Positions 9,509-20,178 are shown, counted from the stretch's first letter. The stretch is 24,216 bases of DNA from Caulochytrium protostelioides (GCA_003615045.1 ML014347.1:1-24216); one strand, 5' to 3'. Notes: a model not told the origin generated them from the letters alone. A program made the numbers and translations.

Positions 9509-10270
9509 ATGTCGATTGTCGAGTTTTATATATTTATTTCAATGTTCCGTTGCATTCCTTTCCTGCTTCCTGTTTCCTTTTCGCTGATTGCACGCCTCGT
9601 GCGCACCGCGATCGGCAATCCTTGCCTTGCCTTTTCTTCGAAGGCTGGCACGCGCGGGGAGGCTTGGCACGGGGAGGGCGCCTTCCCCCTCCAGCGTCTC
9701 TCGCCTTGGGGCGGGCGACAGTGAGCGCGCGCAGATCAGCAACGGAAGGCCGGTGGGCCGCCGTCCTAGCACGCGGCATGGAAGGCCATCGCGGAGCGGG
9801 ATCGCCAATTGGATGGAGTGCCATGAACTTGGACGATGTTTTCCCGATAAGCCTCCACTCATGACTCATAAAGAAACTGATCGATGATCGACGTCGAAGG
9901 ACCCAAAACTAACCAATGGTAGCGGATATGTACGTGAAAATAGACGTGGGTCGGGGCCAATCGCCTATTCATCGACTCATAAAGCTCCGATCCCGGACAG
10001 CGTTCGGCATTGGTCCTCTCTCGGCGGTCTCATTCAACTCGCTCCTGTTTCCTCGCACGCTGGCTGCTCTCCGCTGATACTGGCGCCCCGCCGCACTCCG
10101 CTCAGCGGCCCCTGGGCCAGCCGTCCCTCGGCCAGCCGTCCCGCGGCCCCGCCGCGACTGCGCCGTCAGCCTAGAGGAAGGAGCCGCCGCATTAGCACAT
10201 CCACGCGTCACGGCCTTCGTGCATCAGCACTCGTGCAAGACGGACGCTTCGCCGTCGGGCGACCGCCGCC
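9509..10270. other. Intergenic region between NOP4 and IFT144
   Basis: The NOP4 stop is followed at once by an AT-rich stretch (9525-9545) that probably belongs to its 3' end. The remainder should hold the IFT144 promoter. I see CCAAT boxes at 9913-9917 and 9957-9961, an AP-1/Gcn4-type TGACTCA at 9862-9868, the 11-mer GACTCATAAAG twice (9863-9873 and 9974-9984) and a 15-bp tandem duplication at 10115-10144. No RNA gene is recognised and the small open frames look like chance. Confidence 0.55.
10115..10144 (+). repeat. 15-bp tandem duplication
   Basis: GGCCAGCCGTCCCTC (10115-10129) is followed directly by GGCCAGCCGTCCCGC (10130-10144), one mismatch. It lies about 130 bp upstream of the IFT144 start. 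Confidence 0.8.
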
Positions 10271-13200
10271 ATGAGCGCCTTCAAGCGGGCATTCCAGATC
10301 CCGTCGGCCGCCGAGGGCGCCGGCCAGGCGCCGCCGCAGGGCCCGCTGCTGACGCGGTGGCAGCCGCAGCATGGGCGCGTGCTCGCGACGGCGGCGCCCG
10401 GCACGCCGGTCGTCCAGCTCTACTCGAAGTCCGGACGGCGGCTCGACGCGTTCGCGGTCGACGGCCACGAGGTCCGCGACATGGCGTGGGCGCCCGACGG
10501 GTCGCTGCTCGCGGTTGTCACGGGCTCCGCGAGTCTCTTTCTATGGGACGGCACGACGAAGGACGCGAAGCCGCCGGTCCGCCATGACGCCGGGCTGAAG
10601 GCGCCGACGGCGCTCGCGTGGCGCAGCCCCGAGCTGCTCGCGATCGGCACCGCCAAGGGCGCGCTCACGCTTTGGTCGCGCGACGCGCGGGAGGCCGCAA
10701 CCTTCGTCGGCAAGGCCCGCGGCGCCATTGTGGGGATGCAATGGACGACCGACGGTGCGCTCTGTTTGGCCTCCAAAGACCGGCTGACGGTCTGCGACGC
10801 GCAGGGCGAGACCATCGCCACGTATACGGTCCGCGGGACGCCGTCGCCGCGGCTACTCGCGTACGCATACAAGGGCACAGCGTACCTCGCGGCGGTGGTG
10901 GATGGCACGACGCTGGTGGTGACGCCCGTGCAGCCGGCGAGCGACGGCGACGCCGCCGCCGCGGCGCCCAAGGCGATGGCGTTCGATGCCTCGTATGGCG
11001 ACATCGTGAGTGTGGTGTCGATCAGTGACACCACGGCGGTCGTTGGCTTTGCGACCGGATGGATCGTCGCCATTTCGCTGCGCCCTAAAACGCTGGGCCA
11101 AATGACGCTGGAGCTCAAGGTGTTCTCGACCTCGCTCGCGAGTATGGCCTGCCAGGGCGGGCTCCTCAGCATCGTCGGCGACGACGCCGTCCGGATCTAT
11201 GCCGTGACGGAGCTCCGCAACGTTCAGGAAATGATCCGCCTTGGCGCGGACGCCATGGACCTCGCCCATGAAATTAGCTGGAACCCGGCCATTCAGCAGA
11301 TCGTCGTCTCGACCACCGAGTAAGTTGATGTTCTTCGCATTGACCCATCGCCCTGACTGCATTCGCATTGGTGACTCACCTAACGGATGGCTCTGGCGGG
11401 AACCTCCCTCATGCTAGCGGTCGCCTGATCTCGTATGTCTGCCAAGCCACGGGCCGCGCCGTCGCGTCGGCGTCGGCGCTGTTCGGTCACGTGGCCCCCG
11501 ATGGTGCGGCCACCGTGTGGCGCTGCCGACCTACGACAAGCGCCGCGTCGAGTGAGCCTGCCGTCGTAGCGAAATGCCGACTCCCACAGCTCGCGGAAAC
11601 GCTGGCTCTCAGCCTCAACGCGACGGCGCTCGTGGCGCTGCACGCGGACGGCTTCCATCTGTGCCCCTTCGACAACGCCGCGGCCGCGCCCGTCGTGCCC
11701 GAACCCCGAGCCGCTGCCTGCCGCCCGGGCACCGAACTGCTGACGAGTCCGTTCTATGCTGCGTGGAAGGCCGTCGACGGCACAGTGCTTGCGCGCCGGC
11801 TGGACGCGGCGGAGGCGGCGGAGCGTGAGGCCGCCACGAGCAAGCGCGGCAGCGCGCGCCGACCCGCCCCCGCGCCGACCGTGTTTTCGTCTGCCGATCT
11901 GGGGCTCGACGGAGCCGTCGTGGCGTTCGCGCTCAACGATCACGTGCTGGTGCTTGCGTACGACACGAACGCCGTCGTCTGCATCGTGACCGCCACGTGG
12001 CGCGTCGTGACGCAGATCAAAGTGAAGCGCACGGTGGTGCGCTGCACCCTGCGCGAGCACGGCTCGGACGTGCTGCTCGTTGATGCGGCGGGCCGCGTCT
12101 ACGTGTGGTGCATTCAGACGGCTCTTGCAGCGCCGCCCGTCGTGCCGGGCGAGTCGCCCTCTCGCCCCGCGCAGCGGATTCTTAAGGTGCCGTTCACGCC
12201 GCCGGACGCGGCGACGCCGACGACGCCGACGACGCCGCCCGCGGCGCCGGAGGTCCTGCCACTATGGAACACGGACGACGACCTGCCGTCTCCGACCTTC
12301 GCGGTCGTCGCCGCGCAGCACGTGTCTGTGTTTGCTGTGGTCGAACCGCTCTTCGAAGCGATGCAGTGCGTCCCCGTCGCCCAAACGCGGCTCGACGGGG
12401 GCGCGTCCGCGAACAGCGTATCGCTCGTGTTTCACCAGATGACGCTCGCAGGCGTCCATGCCGTCAGCGGCAAGACCCACGTGGTCACGCTTCCGCCGCG
12501 GGCCGCCTCGTACGAGCAGCTGACAGCCGCGTGCCCGGAGCCCCAGGGCCAGGTCGAGTTGATCGTTCGCGAGTACCAGCGCGGCCTGCTGAAACGCTAT
12601 CTGTCGTTCCCGCTGCCAAGCCTCGTCTGGGCTCAGATCGCCGAAGCCGTGCTGCTCCATCTTGATGTCACGCAAGCCATTGCGATCTACCGCAACCAGC
12701 TCCACGATGCTGGGATGGTGCTGTTTCTCGAGACCTTGGAAGACTTGGAAGACCTCGACCTGATTCGCGGCCACGTAGCCGCCTCGTTAGGCCGGCACGA
12801 CGTGGCCCAAGAAGCGTTCCTGCAGAGCTCGCAGCCGATCGCGGCGCTCACGATGCGCTGCCACCTGCTCGATTACGACGTCGCCTTGCGCCTGGCCCAC
12901 CATATCGCTGAAGACCAGATCGGGCCTATCTCGCTCGCGTTCGGTCGTCAGCTCGAGACCGAGGGCAAATGGTCTGCCGCCATGGAAATGTATCAAAGCG
13001 CCGTCGCCATCAACGTGCCCCCATCGTCGATGGCGGCAGCGACGCTGTCCGTCCTGCCACTCGCGACCTCCGTCCCGGCGACGCGTGCGCGCTCGAAGGA
13101 GAGCCTCAGCGGCCTCCTGCCGACGCCGGCGTTGCGGTATGACGCGCAGGCCGGCGTGGCCAGGATGGCGCTGCGGCTCGGCGACACGCAACGCGGTATT

Positions 13201-15114
13201 CACGCCATCGCCCAGCTCGATCCCGCGGGCCAGGACGCGACGCTGCGGGCCGAAGCCGCCAAGATCTTGCTCGAGCTGCAGTGCTTCAACGATGCCGGCG
13301 CGATGTATCTCACGTGCCACCGCAGCGCGCAGGCGATCCAGGCCTTCGCGCTCGGCCGCAACTGGGCCCAGGTCGGACTGCTTATGGACGCGGCGGGCGA
13401 CGCCGCGTCGGGGGTCGACCCGATGGTCGTGCGGCAGTATGCGCTGGCCCTCGAGCAGCAGGGCCGGTATAGCGAGGCCGCGGCGACGTACGAGCGCGCC
13501 CACGACATCGTGGCGGCCGTCCGCGTCAACGTGGTCCACTTGCGCCGCATCGACCATGCGATGGCGCTGGTCCGGACGTCGCGGTCCAAGGAGGCCGCGA
13601 TGCTGATTGCGCGGCACTTCCGCGAAATCCGCAACGAGCGCGCAGCCGTTGAGTTCTTCTACGTCGCGGGCATGGAGCGCGAGAGCCTGGCGCTCGCCAA
13701 GCAGGCAGATCTGCTGCGATTCCTGGGCGAGCTGGTGGCTCACGATGTCAGTACCCAGCCCGACGCCGCGTCGCCGGCGGTGATAGCGCTTCTCGTGCAG
13801 ATCGCTGACCATTTCCGCCACGCGGGCGGCGACGTGCTGCTCGCAGGCAACCTCTACAAGGTGGCCGCGCAGTATGCGAACGCCGTCGAGATGTTTTTGC
13901 TAGCCGCGAAGCGCGCGGTCGTGGCCGCCTCGGTCGACCCGTACGCGTCGCAAGAGGGATCGATGTCGGCGGGCGGCAGCGAAGCACGCAATGAGGCGAT
14001 CGCGCTGGCGATCGACACGGTCGGTCTCGCTCACGACGCGACGCTGACGCGCCATCTGATCGACTACCTCGTGCAGGCCTCCGAGAACGGCACCGTGTAC
14101 CCGCGCCACCTGCTGCGCCTCTATCTCTCGCTCAACCGCGCCGCCGAGGCCGCCAAGTCCTGCGTCCACGTGGCGCTGGCTTCCATCGGCCACGGCGAGC
14201 TCCGGGAAGCCCGCGAGACCCTGCTGGACGTCGTGCGGCGCCTTAACCCGTGTGCCCAAAAGGCGGCGCCGCGTGCGACTGCCGTCGGCGGCATGGCCAG
14301 CGCGGCCCCCCCTTCGCCCACCACCACTGCGGCGGCGGCGGCGGCGGCGCATCTGCACGAGCCCGCGCGGCTGCTGTATCACCTGCACTCGTACATGCTC
14401 GTGCGGCAGCTCGTGCGCGCCAACGACCACCACCACGCGGCCCTCAACCTCCTGCGGCTGTCGCGGCACCTCGCGCCGTTCGCGCCGCGGCAACGCGTGG
14501 CGGTGCTCACGTCGTGCGTGCTCGAGTGCATGCGCCGCGGCTGGCAGACGGACGCCTGCCAGACGGCCGGCACCCTCATGCGTCCCGAGAACCGCGACCT
14601 GATCGACCCGCAGTACCGCCGCAAGATCGAGCAGCTCGTGCGCCGCCCGCCACGGCGCGAGCCGGGCCCCGACGGCACGCGCGACGACGCGCCGCTGCCG
14701 TCGGCGCAGACCGACGAGGCGGCCACGCCGTGTCCCTTCTGCGAGGCGCCGCTCAAGACCATGGCGCTCGACTGCACCCACTGCCAAAACCACGTACCCA
14801 TGTGCGTCGCGTCGGGCTGCCACATCACGCTGAGCCGCGCCGCGGGCCGCGCCGGCGTCCGCCAGTGCCCGTCGTGCTACTTCCTCATGAACGCCGAGGC
14901 CTTCCGCCAGCTCGCGCAGGCGCCTGCCTCGCAGCCCGATTCCCGCGCCGCGTCCGCTACGGCGCCACGTTCTGGCGTTGGATCGGAATCGGGTCCGACA
15001 TCGCCGGCAGACGCATGCATCGCCTGTCCGATGTGCGCTGTTTCCATGCCACCGCAGGACTACGGTCATCTCCTCGAGAAGGACATCAAGGAGGTGTTGC
15101 TGGCGATCGCCTAA
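10271..15114 (+). CDS. WDR19: IFT144/WDR19, intraflagellar transport complex A subunit, two exons
   Basis: Exon 1 (10271-11319) and exon 2 (11418-15114) give 1581 residues. The N-terminal half is the double WD40 beta-propeller (about 1-650; for example DMAWAPDGSLLAVVTG and STTDGRLISYV at the splice junction). The alpha-solenoid of TPR-type repeats runs from about 765 to 1400, with family-diagnostic AIAIYRN, LIRGHVAASLG, PIAALTMRCHLLDYDVALRL and GRYSEAAATYERA. The C-terminus has the WDR19-type zinc-binding cysteines CPFC (1455-1458), CTHC (1469-1472), CPSC (1500-1503) and CPMC (1553-1556). IFT-A drives retrograde transport and membrane-protein entry in cilia. The protein is longer than human WDR19 (about 1340 residues) because of low-complexity inserts, for example a Pro/Thr/Ala linker near 1297-1325. 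Collinearity with the human protein along its whole length makes this call secure. Confidence 0.96.
11320..11417 (+). other. Intron in IFT144 gene
   Basis: A 98-bp intron with donor GTAAGT (11320-11325) and acceptor GCTAG (ending 11417), splitting an Asp codon (GA|C). A CTAAC branch-point-like element lies upstream of the acceptor near 11380. Splicing restores STTDGRL, which aligns with human WDR19 STQRGSL. Confidence 0.85.
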
Positions 15115-15460
15115 GATGGTCTTTCAGTCATCTCTCGATGAATGGTCCCCATTGAAATGCAGGTGACTCGCGGCATGTGTGTCAATGACCCTTGCTCGTA
15201 ATGGACATGCTTGTCTACGATTACGACGATTACTATAGGAAAAAAATCACAAGAGTGGGGTGTATCTATCGCGCACCAGGCGTCTGAGACCGCGCAGCAG
15301 TGCTCAGCCACGTGATGGCGGGCCGCGGATCGCGGATGGATGCCCTTGATTCACGCGACAGCGGGGCATCGGTCTCGAAAGTGCCATGACCTATGAAAGC
15401 CGCGCATGCGCCTCGCGCAACCTCGCAACATCGCGGGGCATGCCGGCCGGCAGGCGTGGC
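15115..15460. other. Convergent 3' region between IFT144 and Rho GTPase genes
   Basis: About 350 bp between two stop codons facing each other, so it should hold both 3' ends. AT-richer bases around 15195-15255, including a run of seven A at 15240-15247, fit 3' UTR or polyadenylation sequence. I see no gene here. Confidence 0.6.
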
Positions 15461-16276
15461 TCAGCTCAAGCGGCAGGTCTGGTGGCGGCGGGGGCCCGAG
15501 CCCGGCCGCGGGACCTTCTTGCACTTGGCCGCCGTGCGGGCCGCAAGATCAAAGACCTCGCGGACATTCGTCCCGTCCTTCGCGGAGCACTCAATGAACT
15601 TGGCGCCAATGTAGTCGGCGACCGCGGCGCCCTGATCCGCCCAACATCGTCATATCGGCCCAGAAAAAAAAAAAAAAAGGAAATTTAAGAACTAGGTGAG
15701 CGGCATGTGACGGGGTCTCCACCCTCGCAACCCTCGCTGGTCTCGATCGTTCAAGCAGGCACGTACCATGTCGTAGGAAACGGTTTCAGCCGCGCGGGCT
15801 GGGTCAGTGCGCTCCCACTCGGCACGGAGATCGGTCTTGTTGCCGACGAGAATGATGGGTGCGCGGCCGCAGAAGTGCCGCGCCTCCTCGAGATACTTGT
15901 CGGTGACGAGGTCCAGCGACTCGCGGCGCGTCACGTCGTACACAATGATCACCACGTGGCTGTCGGCGTAACTGAGCGGCCGCAGGCGGTCGAAATCGTC
16001 CTGCCCCGCGGTGTCCCAGAGCGAGAGCTCCAGGACGCCCTTCTTGCGGAGCGGTGTGCGGTGGGCATAGTTCTCAAAGACCGTCGGGATGTAGACGTCC
16101 GGGAAGGGCATGCCTTGGTTGACCATCAGCATCGCGGTCTTGCCGGAGCGGCCCATGCCGACGAGCACGGCCTTGCGGTGGCAGGACGTCGGGCCGTCGG
16201 CGCTCGCGGGCCCGAGCGTCGCCGACGTCGTCGGGCGGGTCTCGGGGCCCGCGCATGTCTCGTAGTTGCTCAGCAT
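15461..16276 (-). CDS. Rho-family small GTPase with CaaX box, two exons
   Basis: Exon 1 (16276 to 15767) and exon 2 (15631 to 15461) give 226 residues. All G-motifs are present: P-loop GMGRSGKT (40-47), Rho-type switch I PTVFENY (64-70), switch II WDTAGQ (87-92), GNKTDL (145-150) and ECSAKDG in exon 2. The C-terminus is polybasic-like and ends in CRLS, a CaaX box; Ser at the last position favours farnesylation. Rho GTPases control actin, polarity and membrane traffic at the plasma membrane. Compared with RhoA (GDGACGKT) the P-loop has Met41 and Arg43 in place of Asp and Ala, while the Gly and Gln needed for GTP hydrolysis (Gly42, Gln92) are kept. A 30-residue N-terminal extension precedes the G domain. 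The exact Rho/Rac/Cdc42 subclass is not decided. Confidence 0.95.
15632..15766 (-). other. Intron in Rho GTPase gene
   Basis: A 135-bp intron, donor GTACGT (15766 to 15761), acceptor ATCAG (ending at 15632), phase 0. On the coding strand it contains a run of 15 T (complement of A15 at 15664-15678), a strong polypyrimidine tract about 30 bases before the acceptor. Splicing joins VSYDM to GAAVADYIGAKFIECSAK, as expected for Rho proteins. Confidence 0.88.
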
Positions 16277-17201
16277 GATGGAGGCCGAGGGAAGGATTAA
16301 ACAAGGAGAGAGCGCTGGTGGCGGCTGGGTCGCAATTGCAAGCCTGGACAGGGTCTTGTGACGAATCGATCAAGCAGTCGGTTGTTGGCGTCGGTTTCGA
16401 TGAGAGATTAACCGCGAGGGATGCATGTCCATGTTTAGTTGAGATGATTGATACCGCCCCGTCCTCCCCATCGCGCCATCATCAGCATCGTCCGCATCGC
16501 GGTGCGTCCTGATCAAACGGAGCTGTGGATCCCAGCATGAATCTGCCATGCTGATAGGCGGTATCGTCGCGTGAACCGCGTCGCTGGATGAGAGCCTGGT
16601 CGGAGGGATGCGGCGTCGACACCCGCGGGCTCGAGCCATGCCATGGGTCTCGCCGATCTGTCGGAGTTTTCGTCGGCGCGATGGCGACGCGAAGGCCGCG
16701 GCCGCGCTTGAGTCTCCCCGAGGATCGGCAGACTTGCGGCGCCCCCGAGCCCGGCGTTTTCACCGAACCGGCGGTCCTCACGGCGAACGGCCGCGATCGG
16801 GCCCTCTGATGAGCGGTCGAGTCCCACCGGGGCGGGCGGGGTCTGTGCCGGAAACCGGTCGCAGGGTGAAGCATGGTCGGCGGCCTCCGACATTGACGAA
16901 CACTCGCAGGGAGCCCGATAAGCAGGCTCGCAGGAGGACAGAAAAGGCATCCATCGCGCACTCCTTCCACGACGACACGTGACACGTGATGGCGTCCTGA
17001 TCCGCGATACGGCAGGCGAGGGATGCTCGATGCCGTCGATAGGGCTCGAGCTCACGGCGAGGACGCAGACGCCACCAAGGCCCCCGCTCCCGCTTTCTAT
17101 TATTTCATACTATGATGCCATCGATGCGACCTCGGGCTGCCCTACCCGACGTTTGTTTAGGTGATGAACTCAGGCCCTCTGTCGCTCTCTTTCGGATTGA
17201 T
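16277..17201. other. Intergenic region upstream of the Rho GTPase gene
   Basis: About 925 bp between the TilS-like stop and the Rho start, both on the minus strand. It should hold the Rho promoter and the TilS-like 3' end (AT-richer at about 17090-17160). Overlapping open frames on the minus strand (16482-17055) have no recognisable domain and no conserved-looking composition, so I do not call them genes. Confidence 0.5.
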
Positions 17202-19139
17202 TTACGATGAGGCAGACGGCTCAGCCTCGGCCACCACCTCGAACCGCGGATCGAGCGTCGCCACCGTCGCCCAGCTGGGCTGCACGTACGCAAAGCGGAT
17301 GCGCAGCTCCTGCGGGACCCAGTTTAGTCCCAAGCTCGGGACGGCGATCACGATGTCCGGCTCGTCGGCGCGGACGACGCACGGCAGCGTGCCAGCGCGC
17401 GACGGCAGCGGCAACGCCGCCACCGATGCCCGCAGCGTGTCCAGCAGCCGCCGCGCGTCCCGCGCGCTCGGCGACCCGCGGTGCCGCACCGTCCGCAGCC
17501 GCTGCGCCGTGTGCTCCAGGTCGTGGGCCCACAGCGGGCGCACCACGTACCCGCGTCGGGCCGTGTGCTCGTCCACGGCCGCGGGGGCGCTGTCGTCGCC
17601 CCCCGGCGGGAGCAGCGAGACGACAAAGCGCTCGTCCCACAGCGCCGACTGCCCGATCTCGAGGGGCACCACGGTCGCGGAGGGCCGAACATAGGCGGCC
17701 GGGTCGCTGCGGCGCGGCGGCGTTTGCCAGCAGCCTTTGGTGATGGTCCAGGTCATGGGCGGGATGCGGGGGTGGTTGGTCGGGGGCGAGATGATCGCCT
17801 TGCCCGCAGCGAGGTATGTGTAGGGCGCGATGACAGAGCGCTGGGCCCAGCGCGCGCGGTAGTAGAGCCGCATGCCCGCGAGCAGCGTGGCCATCTCGCG
17901 GGGCTTGGGCGCGATGCCGACGGTCCAGATGAGGACCCGTCGCATCACGGCCTCGGCGATGACGGGGTCGTTGAGCCAGTGCGTATGGAACGTCGCCGGC
18001 GCCGCGTCGCCGATGTAAAGTGAGACGGCGCCGACGGCGGCGTCGCCCGAGACGGCGGTCTGCAGGATCTCCGTGACCGTCTGATCCATGAGCGACTGCG
18101 TCGCGCTGAGCCGCCGTGCAAAGTGATAGAGGTCCGGGTAGGCGAGGGGCAAGCCGGACGCCGACGGCGTGGGCGCTGTCGACTGTGGAACGGTCGGCGT
18201 GAGTGCTGTCGGTGTTAGAGCCGTCGGCGGGGAAGCCGTCGGCGGGGGCGCCGCTCCCGGCGATATCCGGTCGACCGCAGCGCCGGCGGCTTCGGTGGCA
18301 AGGAGCTGGTCTTCGAGAACCGAGACGGGCGGCATCACGCCCCGCTTGGCGACGTTCGTGGCGTCCACGGCTTCCAGGCGCCGCTCCTCGTCGTAGGAGA
18401 ATGGATGGCGCGCGCGGTTCACATGATCGAAGAGCCCCGGGACAGCGGCCTCGAGGCCGGCATCGCGCGCGTAGGCGCGCAAGGTCTGCCAGTGGCATCC
18501 AAGGAGGGGCCGCAGGGTCGGCACGAACCGCGAGAGCAGAATGGGCGACGAGGTGGTATGCTCGAGCGGCGTGAGCCCCGTGACGGAGTGAAACATGGGG
18601 TTGCGGAAAAACTGCTGGACGACCTTGGCGAGGTGGTCGCTCGCATGGTGGCCGGTCACGAGGGCCGCGGCCTGGTGGGCATACGCGTGGCGCACGAGCA
18701 GCGCGTCGCGGTGGAAGCGGAAGTGGCGCACGAGGGTCTTGATGTCGCGGTCATAGAAGTCGCGCAGCTGGTCGTCCGTATACCCGGCGGGCCACTTCCT
18801 GTTCTGCGGGCGGTAGGACGTCAGCGGCCGACGCCAGTCGATGTCGAGCGTCGTCGCGCGGATGCCCGCGGCGCCGAGCCAGGCCTGGACGGCGTCGCGC
18901 CGGGCGCGGGCCGCGGTCACGGCGACGGCGGGCAGCACGGCATCGAGCTGCGGATGCACCGAGACGGCCTCGATGGCCACGTGCGGCATCGTCGTCTGCA
19001 GTAGGTGGCACAGCACGAGGGCCGACGGGCACGTGCCGACGGCCACCGTGAGCGGGCCCGCCGCATCGCCCGCGAGCAGCCGGCTGAGGTGGTCGGGGAA
19101 CCCCCGCGCCAGGCGCTGCGCGGCCTCGGTCGGCGTCAT
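17202..19139 (-). CDS. TilS-like tRNA(Ile)-lysidine synthase homologue with altered PP-loop
   Basis: A 645-residue single-exon protein starting at the first ATG of the frame. The N-terminal PP-loop-type domain is recognisable: LTVAVGTCPSALVLCHLL (30-47), a strand-rich Arg/Ala region with DIDW (99-102), LVTGHHASDHLAKVVQQFFR (160-179), and LRPLLGCHWQTLRAYARDAGL (209-229). TilS converts the wobble C34 of tRNA(Ile) to lysidine; in eukaryotes homologues act in mitochondria or plastids. Here the ATP-binding SGGxDS signature is replaced by GTCPSA (35-40), and the usual HHADDQAET is HHASDHLAK. Catalysis by the normal mechanism is therefore doubtful. A Thr/Pro-rich insert (about 295-330) precedes a long C-terminal part with WDERFVVSLLPPG. 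The N-terminus has Arg residues and no acidic run before residue 16, weakly compatible with mitochondrial import. Confidence 0.82.
   Translation of the reverse strand: MTPTEAAQRLARGFPDHLSRLLAGDAAGPLTVAVGTCPSALVLCHLLQTTMPHVAIEAVSVHPQLDAVLPAVAVTAARARRDAVQAWLGAAGIRATTLDIDWRRPLTSYRPQNRKWPAGYTDDQLRDFYDRDIKTLVRHFRFHRDALLVRHAYAHQAAALVTGHHASDHLAKVVQQFFRNPMFHSVTGLTPLEHTTSSPILLSRFVPTLRPLLGCHWQTLRAYARDAGLEAAVPGLFDHVNRARHPFSYDEERRLEAVDATNVAKRGVMPPVSVLEDQLLATEAAGAAVDRISPGAAPPPTASPPTALTPTALTPTVPQSTAPTPSASGLPLAYPDLYHFARRLSATQSLMDQTVTEILQTAVSGDAAVGAVSLYIGDAAPATFHTHWLNDPVIAEAVMRRVLIWTVGIAPKPREMATLLAGMRLYYRARWAQRSVIAPYTYLAAGKAIISPPTNHPRIPPMTWTITKGCWQTPPRRSDPAAYVRPSATVVPLEIGQSALWDERFVVSLLPPGGDDSAPAAVDEHTARRGYVVRPLWAHDLEHTAQRLRTVRHRGSPSARDARRLLDTLRASVAALPLPSRAGTLPCVVRADEPDIVIAVPSLGLNWVPQELRIRFAYVQPSWATVATLDPRFEVVAEAEPSASS
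18165..18255 (-). repeat. Thr/Pro-rich low-complexity repeat inside TilS-like CDS
   Basis: The coding strand encodes repeated PTALTPTALTPTV-like units, from an imperfect short tandem DNA repeat around GTCGGCG. It sits between the PP-loop-type domain and the C-terminal part, as a flexible linker would. Confidence 0.6.
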
Positions 19140-19911
19140 CCTCCTCCTAGCGCTGGCACTAGAACACACACACGCGCGCGCGGTGGCGACTCGCGGCGCA
19201 CACTCGCGGCGCCTCCGCCTGGCGCCGAGGCGCGGCAACGACAATCCGCGGGATCGCGCGAGCGACAATCAGAAGAAGGCGCGCGACGCAGCGACAGGTA
19301 GGGCGTGAAAAAGGATCAGCGATACGCGATATTGATATGCTTCCGATGCTTCGCGGTTCTTTTGGATCGCACGACAGCGCCGCCGGCGACAACGAGGGGC
19401 CCGCGCCCCGCGCACGATACCTCCGACGGAAAAGGGGGTCTCTGCGTTGGCCGCGGCGCGAGGCCGACCCCGTCGGAAGTGAAAGGTCGGAACAGCGCCG
19501 GACCCGCGTCCTTGGGATGCCCTAGCGACGACCGTCGATGCCTCGCGTCGACCGTCAAGCATGCGCCCAGCGGGCGTCCAATGATCGCCGGGACCTGCTT
19601 GGCCGCGCTTGCCGCCGCGGGCCGAGCCGTTGACGGCGAGAGGCGTGGAGTCGGCGGCCGCGGCCGCGGCCACGCCCCGCTGAGCCTTCGCGGCCAGCGT
19701 ACCCCACCGCACCGGCAGTATCGCCGGGACCGAGACGTGGAAGGCCCGCCCGCCTCCGAAACTCCGCCCGCCACACCGCCGCCGCCCGTCGCCGCCTGCC
19801 ACGCTTGCGGGCTTCGGAAGCGCGGAAGCCGCTCCTCCGGCCGGGAGGCGTTCCATCCCCCCCACAGAAGGCCCATGGGGTCCATGCTCCACGTTGCGCC
19901 GCTCGTGAGAG

Positions 19912-19960
19912 CCTAGACAACAAGACAACCAGGGTCACCTAGACAGCCAAGACAACCAAG
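19912..19960 (+). repeat. Pair of imperfect direct repeats headed CCTAGACA
   Basis: CCTAGACAACAAGACAACCA (19912-19931) is repeated with small changes at 19938-19960. Both contain AAGACAACCA. Confidence 0.6.
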
Positions 19961-20178
19961 ACGGCTGTGATGACAATGTCACCCGAGACGCACACGCACG
20001 ACCACGCGCACGTGCTCATCCTGCTGGCTTCTTTGCTTGTCAGCTTGCAGGCATCGCTCGACCTCGAGGTTCATCATCAAGCTCCGCGGCCTCCCCCATT
20101 TCCATTATTTCGGCGTGCCGGCAACCTTCGTTGCGCCCTTCCAACCGGTGACACCCGCTGGCAACACCACGGCCTGGT

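Noticed and set aside
15664-15678. A15 run as a poly(A) tail of a retrocopy
   Set aside because: It lies inside the Rho GTPase intron, where on the coding strand it is a T-run before the acceptor; no target-site duplication or retrocopy is seen.
16482-17055. Two overlapping minus-strand open frames as small genes
   Set aside because: No domain, no plausible composition, and they overlap each other in different frames in a region expected to be promoter and 3' UTR.
19140-19268. Upstream extension of the TilS-like frame by 43 codons
   Set aside because: It has no ATG (the frame would need a TTG start) and is very Arg-rich. A hidden upstream exon with a mitochondrial leader is possible but not supported.
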